Source: Falsiroseomonas tokyonensis
Lineage (GTDB): Bacteria; Pseudomonadota; Alphaproteobacteria; Acetobacterales; Acetobacteraceae
Direction: 5' to 3'
Assembly: GCF_019024325.1 (NCBI RefSeq)
Contig: NZ_JAFNJS010000003.1
Coordinates: forward strand, 491,595 to 555,594
Length of the DNA: 64,000 nt
The translations under genes were made by a program, and so were the position numbers. The number at the start of each line of letters is the position of its first letter. The stretch's first letter is position 1. Shown in pieces: positions 1 through 6,730 of the stretch. Under the pieces are notes generated by a model. The model ran no database searches. It worked only from the letters and a program-made list of their open reading frames with translations, and was not told the DNA's origin.

Positions 1-86
1 CCCGGAAGATCCTCGTCGAAGATCAGGACATCGCGCTTGCCTGGCGGGCAGGTGGCGGCATCGATCGTGCGCTTCGTCAGCTTCAT
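1..86 (-). CDS. Tyrosine-recombinase integrase, N-terminal fragment (runs off the left edge)
   Basis: The first 28 residues of a leftward gene are visible, starting at the ATG at 84-86. They read MKLTKRTIDAA, then PPGKRDVLIFDEDLPG. This matches the N-terminal arm-binding (DUF4102-type) region of P4-like integrases, where an LTxxxIDAA segment precedes a D-x-x-LPG segment. The catalytic domain lies outside the window. It is unrelated in sequence to the integrase at 547-1602, so it belongs to a different element. It sits about 320 bases left of the 47-bp att repeat, which suggests a second element stacked at the same tRNA. The family is supported by the visible residues; the element membership is inference. 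Confidence 0.7.
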   Translation of the reverse strand, partial: MKLTKRTIDAATCPPGKRDVLIFDEDLP

Positions 87-102
87 GCCGCGCCACCGGC
101 TT

Positions 103-213
103 GGAACACCTGGAACACCTTCGGATTTCGCAGGTGTTCCAAAACGATCTCCCGCAAGTCACTGATATAGATATAGATATAGAGGAAGGAACACCTAGAA
201 CACCTAGAACACC
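103..213. repeat. GAACACC iteron cluster upstream of the partial integrase
   Basis: Five direct copies of (G)GAACACC occur at about 103, 112, 188, 198 and 207, two pairs of them on a 9-base period. One inverted copy, GGTGTTCC, lies at 133-140. A short GATATA microsatellite sits between the groups (about 163-182). The cluster lies directly upstream of the integrase start at 86. It could be an arm-type integrase/Xis binding region or an operator controlling that gene. Function is inferred from position only. Confidence 0.55.
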
Positions 214-408
214 AGAACATGTAGCCTCCCCCTCGCAAAGCCGCCTGCGGACTCAGGCACGGAAGGGCCCGCGGACTCGCCACGGACTCATCTGATGCGG
301 GATATCTGGCGTCTAGTGTCGTCTCATGTCGAGCTAGACCGCGCCTAACTGGCTGAAAATGTGCGCTTCTGTCAGGTCGTGGCGGGACGTGTCGCGGCCC
401 GTGCGGCG

Positions 409-455
409 CTTGGTAAGGGAGAGGTCAAGAGTTCAATCCTCTTCAGCAGCACCAG
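409..455 (+). repeat. attL: 47-bp direct repeat = 3' part of tRNA-Thr(GGT)
   Basis: The sequence is identical to 8169-8215. Read as tRNA it gives the anticodon loop TTGGTAA (anticodon GGT), the 3' anticodon strand GGGAG, the variable loop AGGTC, the T arm AAGAG-TTCAATC-CTCTT, the acceptor strand CAGCAGC and ACCA. The bases to its left (…GTGCGGCG) cannot form the 5' half, so this copy is not a functional tRNA. It is the integration scar on the integrase side. Confidence 0.9.
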
Positions 456-546
456 GATTTTCAAGCGCTTAGCCCCCAGCCACATCCGCCAAATCTGCGA
501 ACATCGCAGTTTTGCAGAACAAGTATAGAACTCCCTTGTTCTGGCT

Positions 547-1602
547 TTAGAAACTAACTGCCTGAGACGCCTCCGCCACGAACGATGGCGAGTGATGGCC
601 GTAGACGCGTTCGATCACGTCCTTCGACGTGTTGGTGAACTTAGCGATCCGCTCGTAGGTCATGTCAGCCTGAACCATCCAAGTGATGGCCGTGTGCTTG
701 AGCGTGTGCGCGCCGATGGATCGGATACCAGCCCGCCTACAGGCTGCCGCTATGGCGGTCTTGACGTCCGCGATGCGCTCTCCCCTGTAGGAAATGACGT
801 AGGGGCCTGTAGCCTCATCCTTGGCCGTTCTGAGGGCATCTATGAGACGCTTGTTACCCGCGATGGGTGTGGACCCACGACGCTTGTTTCCAACGTCATC
901 ACCGAAGTCGATTGCTTCGTGTCCTGGCAGGTGCAGCTTCACGTCATCCCACTTGAGCGACAGGATTGCTTCCCTCCGCTTCGCGGTGGACAGGGCAATT
1001 AGGATGAACAGCGCAAGGTGCGGAGCCGACGCCTTCATAAGAAGGTTGGCTTCGTCCTTCGTCAGCCAGTCCGACCGGACAGCGCCGGAAGTTAGCTCGA
1101 TACGGAAGGTCGGAGCCTTGGGGATTAGATTTTCCGCAGCGGCCCAATTCAGGGCGGCGCGAAGCATGCGCAACTCTTTACTCATGGTAGCTGCACCTAC
1201 GGGGCTGTCGCCATAGCGCCCACCTGCTCTGACGGGCCGCTCTTCACGTCGCTTCTTGATGTATTCACTCACAGTTGTCTGAGTAACCCCGTCTCCGAAC
1301 AGCGGGCCGATGTGTCGCCGAATTGGGTCAAGGGCATATTTCAGGCCGGATGGATTGGCGACTTCTTTCGCACGCTGCGATTCGAAAGCACTGCAAATCT
1401 CTTCTACTGTAGGGCGCTTGGATATGGAGGGTTTGTTGAAGTCATGGGCAAACCTCGCACGGAACGCCTCAGCTTCTACGGGGCAGCGAGTCCCTGTAGA
1501 CTTGCTCTTTAATTTACCATCAGCAGTATAACGAATTTCGTAAATATCGTCTCTGCGCTTGGAGAGTTTAAAATTAGGGGTTTGGAGCTTGATCCTTGCC
1601 AA
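547..1602 (-). CDS. int: Tyrosine recombinase (site-specific integrase) of the element
   Basis: This 351-residue phage-type integrase should insert and excise the element at the tRNA-Thr 3' end. An N-terminal arm/SAM-like region (to about residue 170) is followed by the catalytic domain. The first catalytic Arg lies in STAKRREAILSLKW. The HxxxH box is HTLKHTAITW, with Lys where many family members have Arg. The tyrosine nucleophile lies in ERVYGHHSP near the C-terminus. The gene begins at an ATG and reads toward attL, ending about 90 bases from it, which is the usual int-att arrangement. The Lys variant occurs in some alphaproteobacterial integrases, so I do not read it as inactivation. Confidence 0.92.
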   Translation of the reverse strand: MARIKLQTPNFKLSKRRDDIYEIRYTADGKLKSKSTGTRCPVEAEAFRARFAHDFNKPSISKRPTVEEICSAFESQRAKEVANPSGLKYALDPIRRHIGPLFGDGVTQTTVSEYIKKRREERPVRAGGRYGDSPVGAATMSKELRMLRAALNWAAAENLIPKAPTFRIELTSGAVRSDWLTKDEANLLMKASAPHLALFILIALSTAKRREAILSLKWDDVKLHLPGHEAIDFGDDVGNKRRGSTPIAGNKRLIDALRTAKDEATGPYVISYRGERIADVKTAIAAACRRAGIRSIGAHTLKHTAITWMVQADMTYERIAKFTNTSKDVIERVYGHHSPSFVAEASQAVSF

Positions 1603-2268
1603 TTTGGGCTTTCGACTCGATATCTTGTAGGTGGATTCTGCATAGATTCGTTAGCATGTGGAGTCCTTTCTTTAGGGCAACTACTGACGAAGAAGATGTT
1701 GGTGGGATGCAGGTGGCACCAACAAAAAGGGGGACCCGAAGGTCCACTGTGATTGTTTGGACTGCTCGCAATGAAACTTGACCCCGATGGTGAACGAACG
1801 GCAACAGGGCGTGAGGTCGCAGGATTCGGGGAAATGCAACCGGCGATGCGTCCCTCAGCGGTGGTAGTGTTCGGGGTGTGGCAACACTACATCTTGTTGC
1901 GGCGGGTGCGGCACGGCATTCTGGCTTACCGGGGGGAATCACTCCCCGGTTCCGGAGACTGTTCGGGGCGTCGGTCGTGTTTGATGCGGTTCAGCTTGAA
2001 AGTATCGCGCAGGACACGCCGCCCCGCGCCGCTCTTCTTGCAGCAAAGGACCTGTGACGTGCTTCTAGTGTTTTGGTTGGAACCCGCGACGGCGATGCGC
2101 ATCGTGGTCGCCTTGCAGACGACGGCTCTTCTCATCCTGATGTGACGGACGGGCTGGGCATCCACCCAGACCCGCCGCAAACCTATCTGACAAACCGCTG
2201 ACGCCCCAAGGGGCGCCAGAACCGGCAAGGCGGCGTTCCAGCGCCGGCTTGCCACCCTCCGCAGAGAC
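1603..2268. other. Intergenic stretch with no confident gene
   Basis: There are 666 bases between the integrase start and the next leftward gene. Open frames exist on both strands but lack convincing ribosome sites or recognisable protein features. The best candidate is a leftward frame ending at 1926, with possible ATG starts at 2135 or 2102. It would give a basic peptide of about 58-70 residues containing LRDTFKLNRIKHDRR. I see no repeats or hairpins of note, and the int promoter presumably lies at its left end. Confidence 0.4.
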
Positions 2269-2820
2269 CTACGTGCCTGCCTCGGACCCGCGCATCTCAC
2301 CGGATCGGCGCAGATTCGGCAACCTCCCATCGGGTTTGGTGACTAACTTTATCTTTAGCCGCGCCCGTGGTGCAGCCAGTTCGTCAGGACCGTCCCAAGG
2401 AGAGTCATCCTTCGAAGGTTTGGGGGCGGGTGTTTCTGGCGCGGGCGGAGCCTCGGCTTCGTCGGCTTCACGTTCGCCTGCGAGGTAGGCGTTGTGGGCT
2501 CGGCGGATTTCGGTCGGGTGGTTTAGGGCTGGCGTGTTGTGTGTGGCCCACACAACGGCATCCGGATTCGCTACCATCCACAGAGCGTCCGCGCGTTCGT
2601 GGCGGGACATACCTCCAAACCCGTTGTCTCGGCACCACTGGCCGAAAGCTTGGTTGGAAGGGTGGAGGTCGCGCCCGATTTTCAGGGCGATGCCGACGAG
2701 GCGCCAATCTTCGCGCATCGTCTTTGCGCCGGTTTTGATCCGATCCCAGGCTTCCTTTCCAAGTTGGAGCGGGTCGAAGGAAATCGGCTTGGGGCGCATC
2801 ATGGGGACGATGTTGGTCAT
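2269..2820 (-). CDS. Hypothetical protein with DUF3102-like N-terminal region
   Basis: The predicted product is 183 residues starting at the ATG at 2818-2820 (MTNIVPMM), chosen because AAGGA lies about ten bases upstream. An in-frame ATG at 2847 has no such site. Residues about 25-90 include DWRLVGIALKIGRDLHPSNQ and FGQWCRDNGFGGMSRHERA. This resembles small phage and mobile-element proteins in which a compact helical domain follows a DW-x-x-IG motif. The C-terminal half is rich in Pro, Ala and charged residues and probably disordered. The role is unknown; position between int and resolvase suggests an element maintenance or accessory function. Confidence 0.65.
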   Translation of the reverse strand: MTNIVPMMRPKPISFDPLQLGKEAWDRIKTGAKTMREDWRLVGIALKIGRDLHPSNQAFGQWCRDNGFGGMSRHERADALWMVANPDAVVWATHNTPALNHPTEIRRAHNAYLAGEREADEAEAPPAPETPAPKPSKDDSPWDGPDELAAPRARLKIKLVTKPDGRLPNLRRSGEMRGSEAGT

Positions 2821-2872
2821 TGAGGGAGGTCCTTTCTGCCGAATCATTTCGATAAAAAGGGCAGCGCGTGTG

Positions 2873-3050
2873 CTTCCTATAAGGGAGCCTAACTCGCAAG
2901 CGTGCGTCCTTCCTACTAGAACGACTAATTCGCCAGCGCGCGGCGCCTCCTACTAGGGCGACTAATTCGGCAGCGCGCGGCTTCCTACTAGGGAGCCGAT
3001 CAACCAGTGCATACCCTGTCTATAAGGACGACTAATTCACCGAACCAACT
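2873..3050. repeat. Five imperfect tandem repeats of about 36 bp upstream of the DUF3102-like gene
   Basis: Units begin at about 2873, 2909, 2946, 2981 and 3016, with spacings of 36, 37, 35 and 35 bases. Each opens with a CTTCCTACTAGGG-type block (variants CTTCCTATAAGGG and CTGTCTATAAGG) and most continue with CGACTAATTC and then GCAGCGCGCGG. The divergence between units argues against a recent slippage event and for a retained binding array, such as an operator, a partition-like site or packaging/iteron sites. The array lies 50-230 bases upstream of the leftward gene that starts at 2820. Confidence 0.75.
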
Positions 3051-3203
3051 AGCTCAATGCTTTAGACGCCCTCAGAACAGTGAACTAAAGTACTTTAATT
3101 CCTATTTCGCGCGTTCCAGCGAGCATGCATCAACGCTTTAAGCAATATTGTTACGCAAATAACGTTCATTTCGTCTTTTTGTTGCGTCTACGTGTGGGCG
3201 CAG

Positions 3204-3235
3204 AAAAGGCGCCGCGACCATTAGATCGCGACGCC
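3204..3235 (-). terminator. Rho-independent terminator of the resolvase gene
   Basis: Read leftward, the RNA forms a 10-bp stem GGCGUCGCGA / UCGCGGCGCC (one G-U pair) with an 8-base loop, followed by UUUUCUG. It begins about 46 bases after the resolvase stop codon. Confidence 0.75.
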
Positions 3236-3281
3236 CCATAGCATCCTTAATTTGGGAAGCTGTTCAGCTTCATTCCGAAAC

Positions 3282-3869
3282 TTAGTTGGCGCTCGCTTTT
3301 GCGTCAAGCGATTTGTCGCTCAGGATTCGATACACCGATGCAATGCCGATTCCGGTGCGCCGAGCAATCTCGGCGGGCTTTACGCCCTCGACTTTCAGGC
3401 GAAGCACGTCGGGCGCTTTGCGCTGGGCTGTCGGAGCCCGGCCCTGATACTTCCCCTCAGACTTCGCCTTGGCGATGCCTTCCCTTTGACGATCCAGCAT
3501 AAGGGTTCGTTCGAATTCAGCTACGGCGCCCAGCATGGTCAGCATAAGGCGACCCGTAGGGGTCCGCGTGTCCAGATCGCCGGCGCCCATGGAAAGGATG
3601 CGTAGGGCAACGCCCTTGGCCTCAAGCCGCGCGACGATTGCCAGCAGATCAGTGGTGGAGCGCGCAAGCCTGTCCAGCTTGGTGCAGATCAGCACGTCGC
3701 CTTCCCGCACAAAATCCAAGGCCGATTCCAGCTGCGCACGTTTGGCGACAGACGACACCCGTTCCGAGAAGATGCGCTCGCATCCGGCGGCCTTTAGGTC
3801 CCGCTCTTGGGCCGCTAGGCCCGCTTCCTGGCCCTCCGCAGTCGATACACGCCCATACCCTACGATCAT
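3282..3869 (-). CDS. Serine recombinase (resolvase/invertase family)
   Basis: The product is about 195 residues, the normal size for Tn3-type resolvases and DNA invertases. It opens MIVGYGRVST with the nucleophilic Ser at residue 9. It contains CTKLDRLARS (the DRLxR segment), LTMLGAVAEFER and a C-terminal helix-turn-helix (KPAEIARRTGIGIASVYRIL). The ATG at 3867-3869 is chosen because AGGA lies just upstream and the conserved Y-x-R-V-S motif would otherwise sit too far in. The gene ends in a strong terminator. A resolvase in an element with its own replication protein probably separates multimers of the circular form. A DNA-inversion role is less likely, since no invertible segment is visible. 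Confidence 0.88.
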   Translation of the reverse strand: MIVGYGRVSTAEGQEAGLAAQERDLKAAGCERIFSERVSSVAKRAQLESALDFVREGDVLICTKLDRLARSTTDLLAIVARLEAKGVALRILSMGAGDLDTRTPTGRLMLTMLGAVAEFERTLMLDRQREGIAKAKSEGKYQGRAPTAQRKAPDVLRLKVEGVKPAEIARRTGIGIASVYRILSDKSLDAKASAN

Positions 3870-3889
3870 TGGTCCTGGCCCTCGGTTCG

Positions 3890-3956
3890 CTATCACAAGC
3901 ATCAAAGACACTATGATAGTACGATTATCAAAATGCAAGAATGATTCTAGTGATAG
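3890..3956. promoter_or_regulatory. Candidate resolvase binding (res-like) and promoter region
   Basis: A 67-base AT-rich stretch upstream of the resolvase start is bounded by CTATCAC (3890-3896) and its inverse GTGATAG (3950-3956). Inside it lies a palindrome, TGATA-N7-TATCA (3914-3930). Resolvases bind imperfect palindromes directly beside their own genes, so this is a plausible crossover or autoregulatory site. Function is inferred from position and symmetry. Confidence 0.4.
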
Positions 3957-4273
3957 ACCTCTTCTTCTTCCCACTAGGCCAGGGTCTAACGGTAGATGCG
4001 CGGCGCGGCTGGCGGGCTCGGAAGGGCGGTTTTTGCGTGCTGCTAGTGGCAACGCTGCGGCCGTATTTAGGGCAACGCGTTGGCGGGCGTTGAGCGGGTT
4101 GGAGCGTTGATTGTGGGGTGCTGGGCGCAATGCCGAGGCAAAGGGTCTGTCAGGGACCCTCAGGCCAGGGATGGGCATCGAGGCGGACGCCTACAGGTGA
4201 TGGAGGGGGCGTAGCGTAGTGTTTGGCGCTGGCTTCGCCTGGCTGGCGGAGGTGTGTGCGCAAGGTTCTGTTC

Positions 4274-4550
4274 TGTTAGCTCTGTTAGCTGGAAAGCCGA
4301 TTTTGTTAGCCAAAAAGCGAGGAAACTCTAGGGCCCTAACAAACTAACAAAACTAACAACTAAAAATTTTAGTTCAGAATCCTTGCTCAGAGACTCGCGC
4401 CCGCACGCCTCTGCAAGCCGCCGAAATTTTCCATAGCGACTTCGGCAAAAAAGCTGTTAGTTTTGTTAGTTTGTTAGAACCCTAGAGTTTCCTCACTTTT
4501 TCGGCCCCCGGGGCTGTTAGCTGCCTTGGTAGGCCCCCTCAGATTGTTAG
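4274..4550. repeat. TGTTAG iteron array, candidate replication origin
   Basis: Eleven copies of the hexamer TGTTAG or its complement CTAACA lie in 277 bases. Direct copies are at 4274, 4283, 4304, 4455, 4464, 4472, 4515 and 4545. Inverted copies are at 4336, 4344 and 4353. The copies are spaced mostly 8-9 bases within groups. The array sits directly beyond the terminator of the replication protein gene and contains a large inverted repeat. Iterons next to an initiator/helicase gene are the usual architecture of P4-type and plasmid origins. No in vivo origin activity can be read from sequence. Confidence 0.65.
4319..4494. repeat. 42-bp inverted repeat flanking an AT-rich/GC-mixed 92-bp spacer
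   Basis: The arms are 4319-4360 and 4453-4494. They are reverse complements with only three mismatches over 42 bases and share the GGAAACTCTAGGG core plus three TGTTAG units each. Weaker similarity continues outward by about 12 bases. The spacer (4361-4452) contains the palindrome TAAAAATTTTA at its start. Such symmetry around iterons suggests bidirectional loading of an initiator or a cruciform, and it accounts for the otherwise gene-free stretch 3957-4564. Confidence 0.8.
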
Positions 4551-4564
4551 CCTGCCACCACAAA

Positions 4565-4590
4565 GAAAAAGGACCCTTTCGGGTCCTTCC
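4565..4590 (-). terminator. Rho-independent terminator of the replication gene
   Basis: Directly after the stop codon (4591-4593), the leftward RNA forms AAGGACCC-GAAA-GGGTCCTT followed by a TTTC run. The stable GAAA-capped stem and U tract make a textbook terminator. It separates the replication gene from the iteron region. Confidence 0.85.
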
Positions 4591-6162
4591 TCACTTCAAG
4601 GCATCCGGGTCCAGCCCTAGCTTCTCAATCACCTTCGCTTTGATCTTCGAGACGTTCATAACCCTATAGCGTCTCGCGTTCTTGCCCTTAATCTCTTTCT
4701 GGCGGGGCTCGCCTAGGCACAGCATTTCCCGCATCGAATTCTTGAACTCTGTCGTGTTAGCTTTGAACTTGGCCCCCCGCTTGAGACAGTGATCCATATA
4801 CCGTTCAGACAGAAGACGTTCGAACTCTGTCGCCACCGGCCAATCATCCTCGTCGCCTTGCGGGAAAATCTCGGCGCTGTTCTCGTCTAGAACACCTAGC
4901 CAAAATTGTTGAGGAATAGTGAGAGACTCTAACCGCTGTGATTCAAGTTCCCAAGTGTTCGGCGGCTTCCGCAATAGGCCCTCATTGATCTTCCAAGTCA
5001 GCAATTCTGCCATCCAGGCTTCTCGACCCCCGCTCCGCATTTCAGACCGAATCTCGTCAAAGTAGGTAAACCGTTCGTCGTCTGTCATATCCGGAAGGAT
5101 CACTTCCGAGATAAACCAACGCCTTGCGTCCGCTCCCGCCGGTACGACCCATTTTTCGTTCGTCGTCATCATAAACCGTGTGTAGTTTGGCACGGTTACG
5201 ATATCGATCCCCTTCATTTCCATCGATAGTGACTCACGCGTCACAAGGTCTTTGAAGGTTCGGAAGGCGTTTGACCCAGCGAATAGGGCCTCCTCCATCT
5301 GACAGAATAGGGCCAAGGCTAGGTGTGCGTTAAACCGCCCCGTTACCTGTTCCTCACTCGCTAGCGTGAAGGCGTGGCGAGGGCCAACGATCTTGATGAA
5401 CTCGTCTCCAATGAGGGACTTACCGCTTCCTTCCAGTCCTTTGAGGATGATTGCCGATCCTGTCTTACGCCCCGGGTTCTGCAATATGTCTGCGAAGAAG
5501 CTCATAAAGAAGTCGAATCGTTCTTCATCGTCCTGACAAACCACGTGGGACAGATGACGCCGGAACTTTGGATAGCCGTAGCCGGCACTCGGCTTGGCTT
5601 TGAAGCCAATGAAAGCGTTGTAGTTGCCCAACCCGACGTATGGTTGGTCCCCGCCTACCGGCGGCTTAAACACGATTTTCTTGTATGTCAGCCTTTTCGG
5701 GAAGGTTTCCCAAAGGTCCGAAAGGGACAGTTCCCTTGGCGTCGGGACGCCCTCGGAATTATAGACTCGGAATAGCTGGTTCATATTCTCGGCGGTGAAG
5801 GTTGACCGGGGCACCAGATCAATCTCGTCAGTTACAGTAAGATCGATCACTCGATCTTTGCCGCCGACAACAATCAAGGCAAACCTGTCTGCCACGTACT
5901 TAAGGCTGTGTGCCGCCCGCTCTGTCTCCCAGACACCCTTAACCTCGATGCTTTCTTTGAGATACTTGAGGCAATGGTCCCTGCACCACTTAAGCTTGGT
6001 CGCGTTGTCCGCTCTGGTCCATTCAAGCGCAGCGCCTTCTTGCATAGCTGCAAAGTCGCCAGCTAGGCGTACAAGAACCAAATCAGCGTGTGTGATTTCG
6101 GCAGCGGTTAGTGATTCTGGCGTTCTGTTATTGGGCACGCCTGAGCCCTTTGATTTAGACAC
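4591..6162 (-). CDS. Replication protein: P-loop primase/helicase-type (DUF5906-like)
   Basis: The 523-residue protein has a central SF3/DUF5906-type ATPase domain. The Walker A motif is LKGLEGSGKSLIG at about residues 240-252. It is followed by FCQMEEALFAG (acidic Walker B-like) and RFMMTTNEKWVVPAGADARRW, a sensor-type Asn and arginine segment typical of phage and satellite primase-helicases. No clear N-terminal primase catalytic motif is visible. Translation probably starts at the GTG at 6160-6162, with AGGA nine bases upstream. The gene is transcribed alone, divergently from the HTH gene, and ends in a strong terminator beside the iterons. It is the likely replication initiator/helicase of the excised element. 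Confidence 0.82.
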   Translation of the reverse strand: MSKSKGSGVPNNRTPESLTAAEITHADLVLVRLAGDFAAMQEGAALEWTRADNATKLKWCRDHCLKYLKESIEVKGVWETERAAHSLKYVADRFALIVVGGKDRVIDLTVTDEIDLVPRSTFTAENMNQLFRVYNSEGVPTPRELSLSDLWETFPKRLTYKKIVFKPPVGGDQPYVGLGNYNAFIGFKAKPSAGYGYPKFRRHLSHVVCQDDEERFDFFMSFFADILQNPGRKTGSAIILKGLEGSGKSLIGDEFIKIVGPRHAFTLASEEQVTGRFNAHLALALFCQMEEALFAGSNAFRTFKDLVTRESLSMEMKGIDIVTVPNYTRFMMTTNEKWVVPAGADARRWFISEVILPDMTDDERFTYFDEIRSEMRSGGREAWMAELLTWKINEGLLRKPPNTWELESQRLESLTIPQQFWLGVLDENSAEIFPQGDEDDWPVATEFERLLSERYMDHCLKRGAKFKANTTEFKNSMREMLCLGEPRQKEIKGKNARRYRVMNVSKIKAKVIEKLGLDPDALK

Positions 6163-6254
6163 TTAAATTAGTCCTGATAAACGTAAGGTAGCTTTAATCG
6201 GGCGCCGCCTGAAAGGTCAGCCCGGGAAATGACCGCAAAAAACATCGGCGGATC
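6163..6254 (-). promoter_or_regulatory. Leader of the replication gene mRNA; target region for the element's small RNA
   Basis: From the predicted start near 6254 the leader is about 92 nt. It holds a GGTCA-N10-TGACC hairpin and then an AAGCTACCTTAC stretch (complement of 6183-6194). The Shine-Dalgarno ATCAGGA precedes the GTG start. The segment complementary to 6173-6197, covering the Shine-Dalgarno bases, can pair with the first ~24 nt of the RNA predicted at 6583-6724. Confidence 0.5.
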
Positions 6255-6260
6255 GACATT

Positions 6261-6290
6261 ATTATAACAACAAATCGGCGAAAATGAAAA
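6261..6290 (-). promoter_or_regulatory. Predicted sigma-70 promoter of the replication gene
   Basis: Reading leftward, a perfect -10 TATAAT lies at 6266-6261. A weak -35 (TTTTCA or TTTCAT) lies about 17 bases upstream at 6290-6284. The local DNA is strongly AT-rich. Confidence 0.5.
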
Positions 6291-6303
6291 CTCTAAATAA
6301 ACA

Positions 6304-6332
6304 TTGTTTCACTCTTAAAATTTCGGTATAAT
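6304..6332 (+). promoter_or_regulatory. Predicted promoter of the HTH gene, giving a leaderless mRNA
   Basis: A -35 TTGTTT (6304-6309) and a perfect -10 TATAAT (6327-6332) are separated by 17 bases. The ATG at 6340 is only eight bases after the -10, so transcription would start at or next to the start codon. No Shine-Dalgarno sequence is present between them. Confidence 0.65.
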
Positions 6333-6339
6333 ATGCGAC

Positions 6340-6549
6340 ATGTCCACATTCACTCTTGACCCTGAACTCGCCACCGCGTTTGCTTGTGGCCAGTTCCTAA
6401 ATATGAAAGACTCGGCGAGGTTTGCCGGCGTTCAATATCTTGCCTTTCGTCGTCGCCTCATTCGCGAAAATATCCCGGTTCTGAAACTGCGAGGCCGGGT
6501 CTACGTGCGGAAGACCGATGCTCTAAACCCCCTACTCCAAATTCCCTAA
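6340..6549 (+). CDS. Small helix-turn-helix protein, Xis/AlpA-like regulator
   Basis: The 69-residue protein has a winged-HTH/excisionase-like layout. It has an N-terminal helix region, then LNMKDSARFAGVQYLAFRRR as the likely recognition helices, and VLKLRGRVYVRKTDAL as a beta-wing followed by a short helix. This size and order match AlpA/MerR-like excision regulators of phages and satellites. It is divergent from the replication gene across a 177-base AT-rich control region, the usual place of a genetic switch. It probably promotes excision and/or regulates replication. The family is inferred from general pattern rather than a diagnostic motif. Confidence 0.6.
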   Translation: MSTFTLDPELATAFACGQFLNMKDSARFAGVQYLAFRRRLIRENIPVLKLRGRVYVRKTDALNPLLQIP

Positions 6550-6582
6550 GCCACTATCCTTCCCGACCAATCCGCTAGAAAC

Positions 6583-6619
6583 AAAAAAACCCGCCACACG
6601 ATTTATCGCATGGCGGGTT
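6583..6619 (-). terminator. Rho-independent terminator ending the predicted small RNA
   Basis: Leftward, the RNA forms a 9-bp stem AACCCGCCA / TGGCGGGTT closed by a 14-base loop and followed by seven T. Because the U tract is only on the leftward side and no leftward gene lies upstream, the terminator points to a non-coding transcript. Rightward transcription from the HTH gene would meet the hairpin but no U tract. Confidence 0.8.
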
Positions 6620-6724
6620 CAAGTTCAGGGCGGGTCGGATTCTCAGGAAGGACTAAATCACAGGAACCGTTACCGTTACTTTCGAGAGCGGTCAATCTCT
6701 TTAAGCTACTTTACCGTTTCAGGT
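6583..6724 (-). ncRNA. Predicted small RNA complementary to the ribosome site of the replication gene
   Basis: A strong leftward promoter (6731-6759) and a strong leftward terminator bracket about 142 nt that hold no sensible reading frame. The predicted 5' end reads ACCUGAAACGGUAAAGUAGC. Bases 2-25 resemble the complement of the replication gene leader: about 20 of 25 positions match with one gap, and the core (AAGCTACCTTAC against GTAAAGTAGCTT) pairs at 11 of 12. The CCUGA at the RNA's 5' end pairs with the leader's UCAGG Shine-Dalgarno. A GAGA...UCUC hairpin and the terminator make up the rest. Both RNAs come from the same strand 460 bases apart, so this would be a trans-type pairing. P4-like satellites control their replication operon with a small immunity RNA; this may be an analogue. 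The transcript is predicted, not shown. Confidence 0.55.
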
Positions 6725-6730
6725 CCCATT

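Noticed and set aside
409..455. A functional tRNA-Thr gene at either 47-bp repeat
   Set aside because: Neither copy has the 5' acceptor, D arm or 5' anticodon strand next to it, so both are att remnants.
547..1602. Integrase inactivated by Lys in the HxxxH box
   Set aside because: Lys at this position is compatible with activity in several integrase groups. The other catalytic residues and the full length are intact.
1926..2135. Small leftward gene encoding a basic 58-70-residue peptide
   Set aside because: No convincing ribosome site or family. Kept only as a remark in the intergenic entry.
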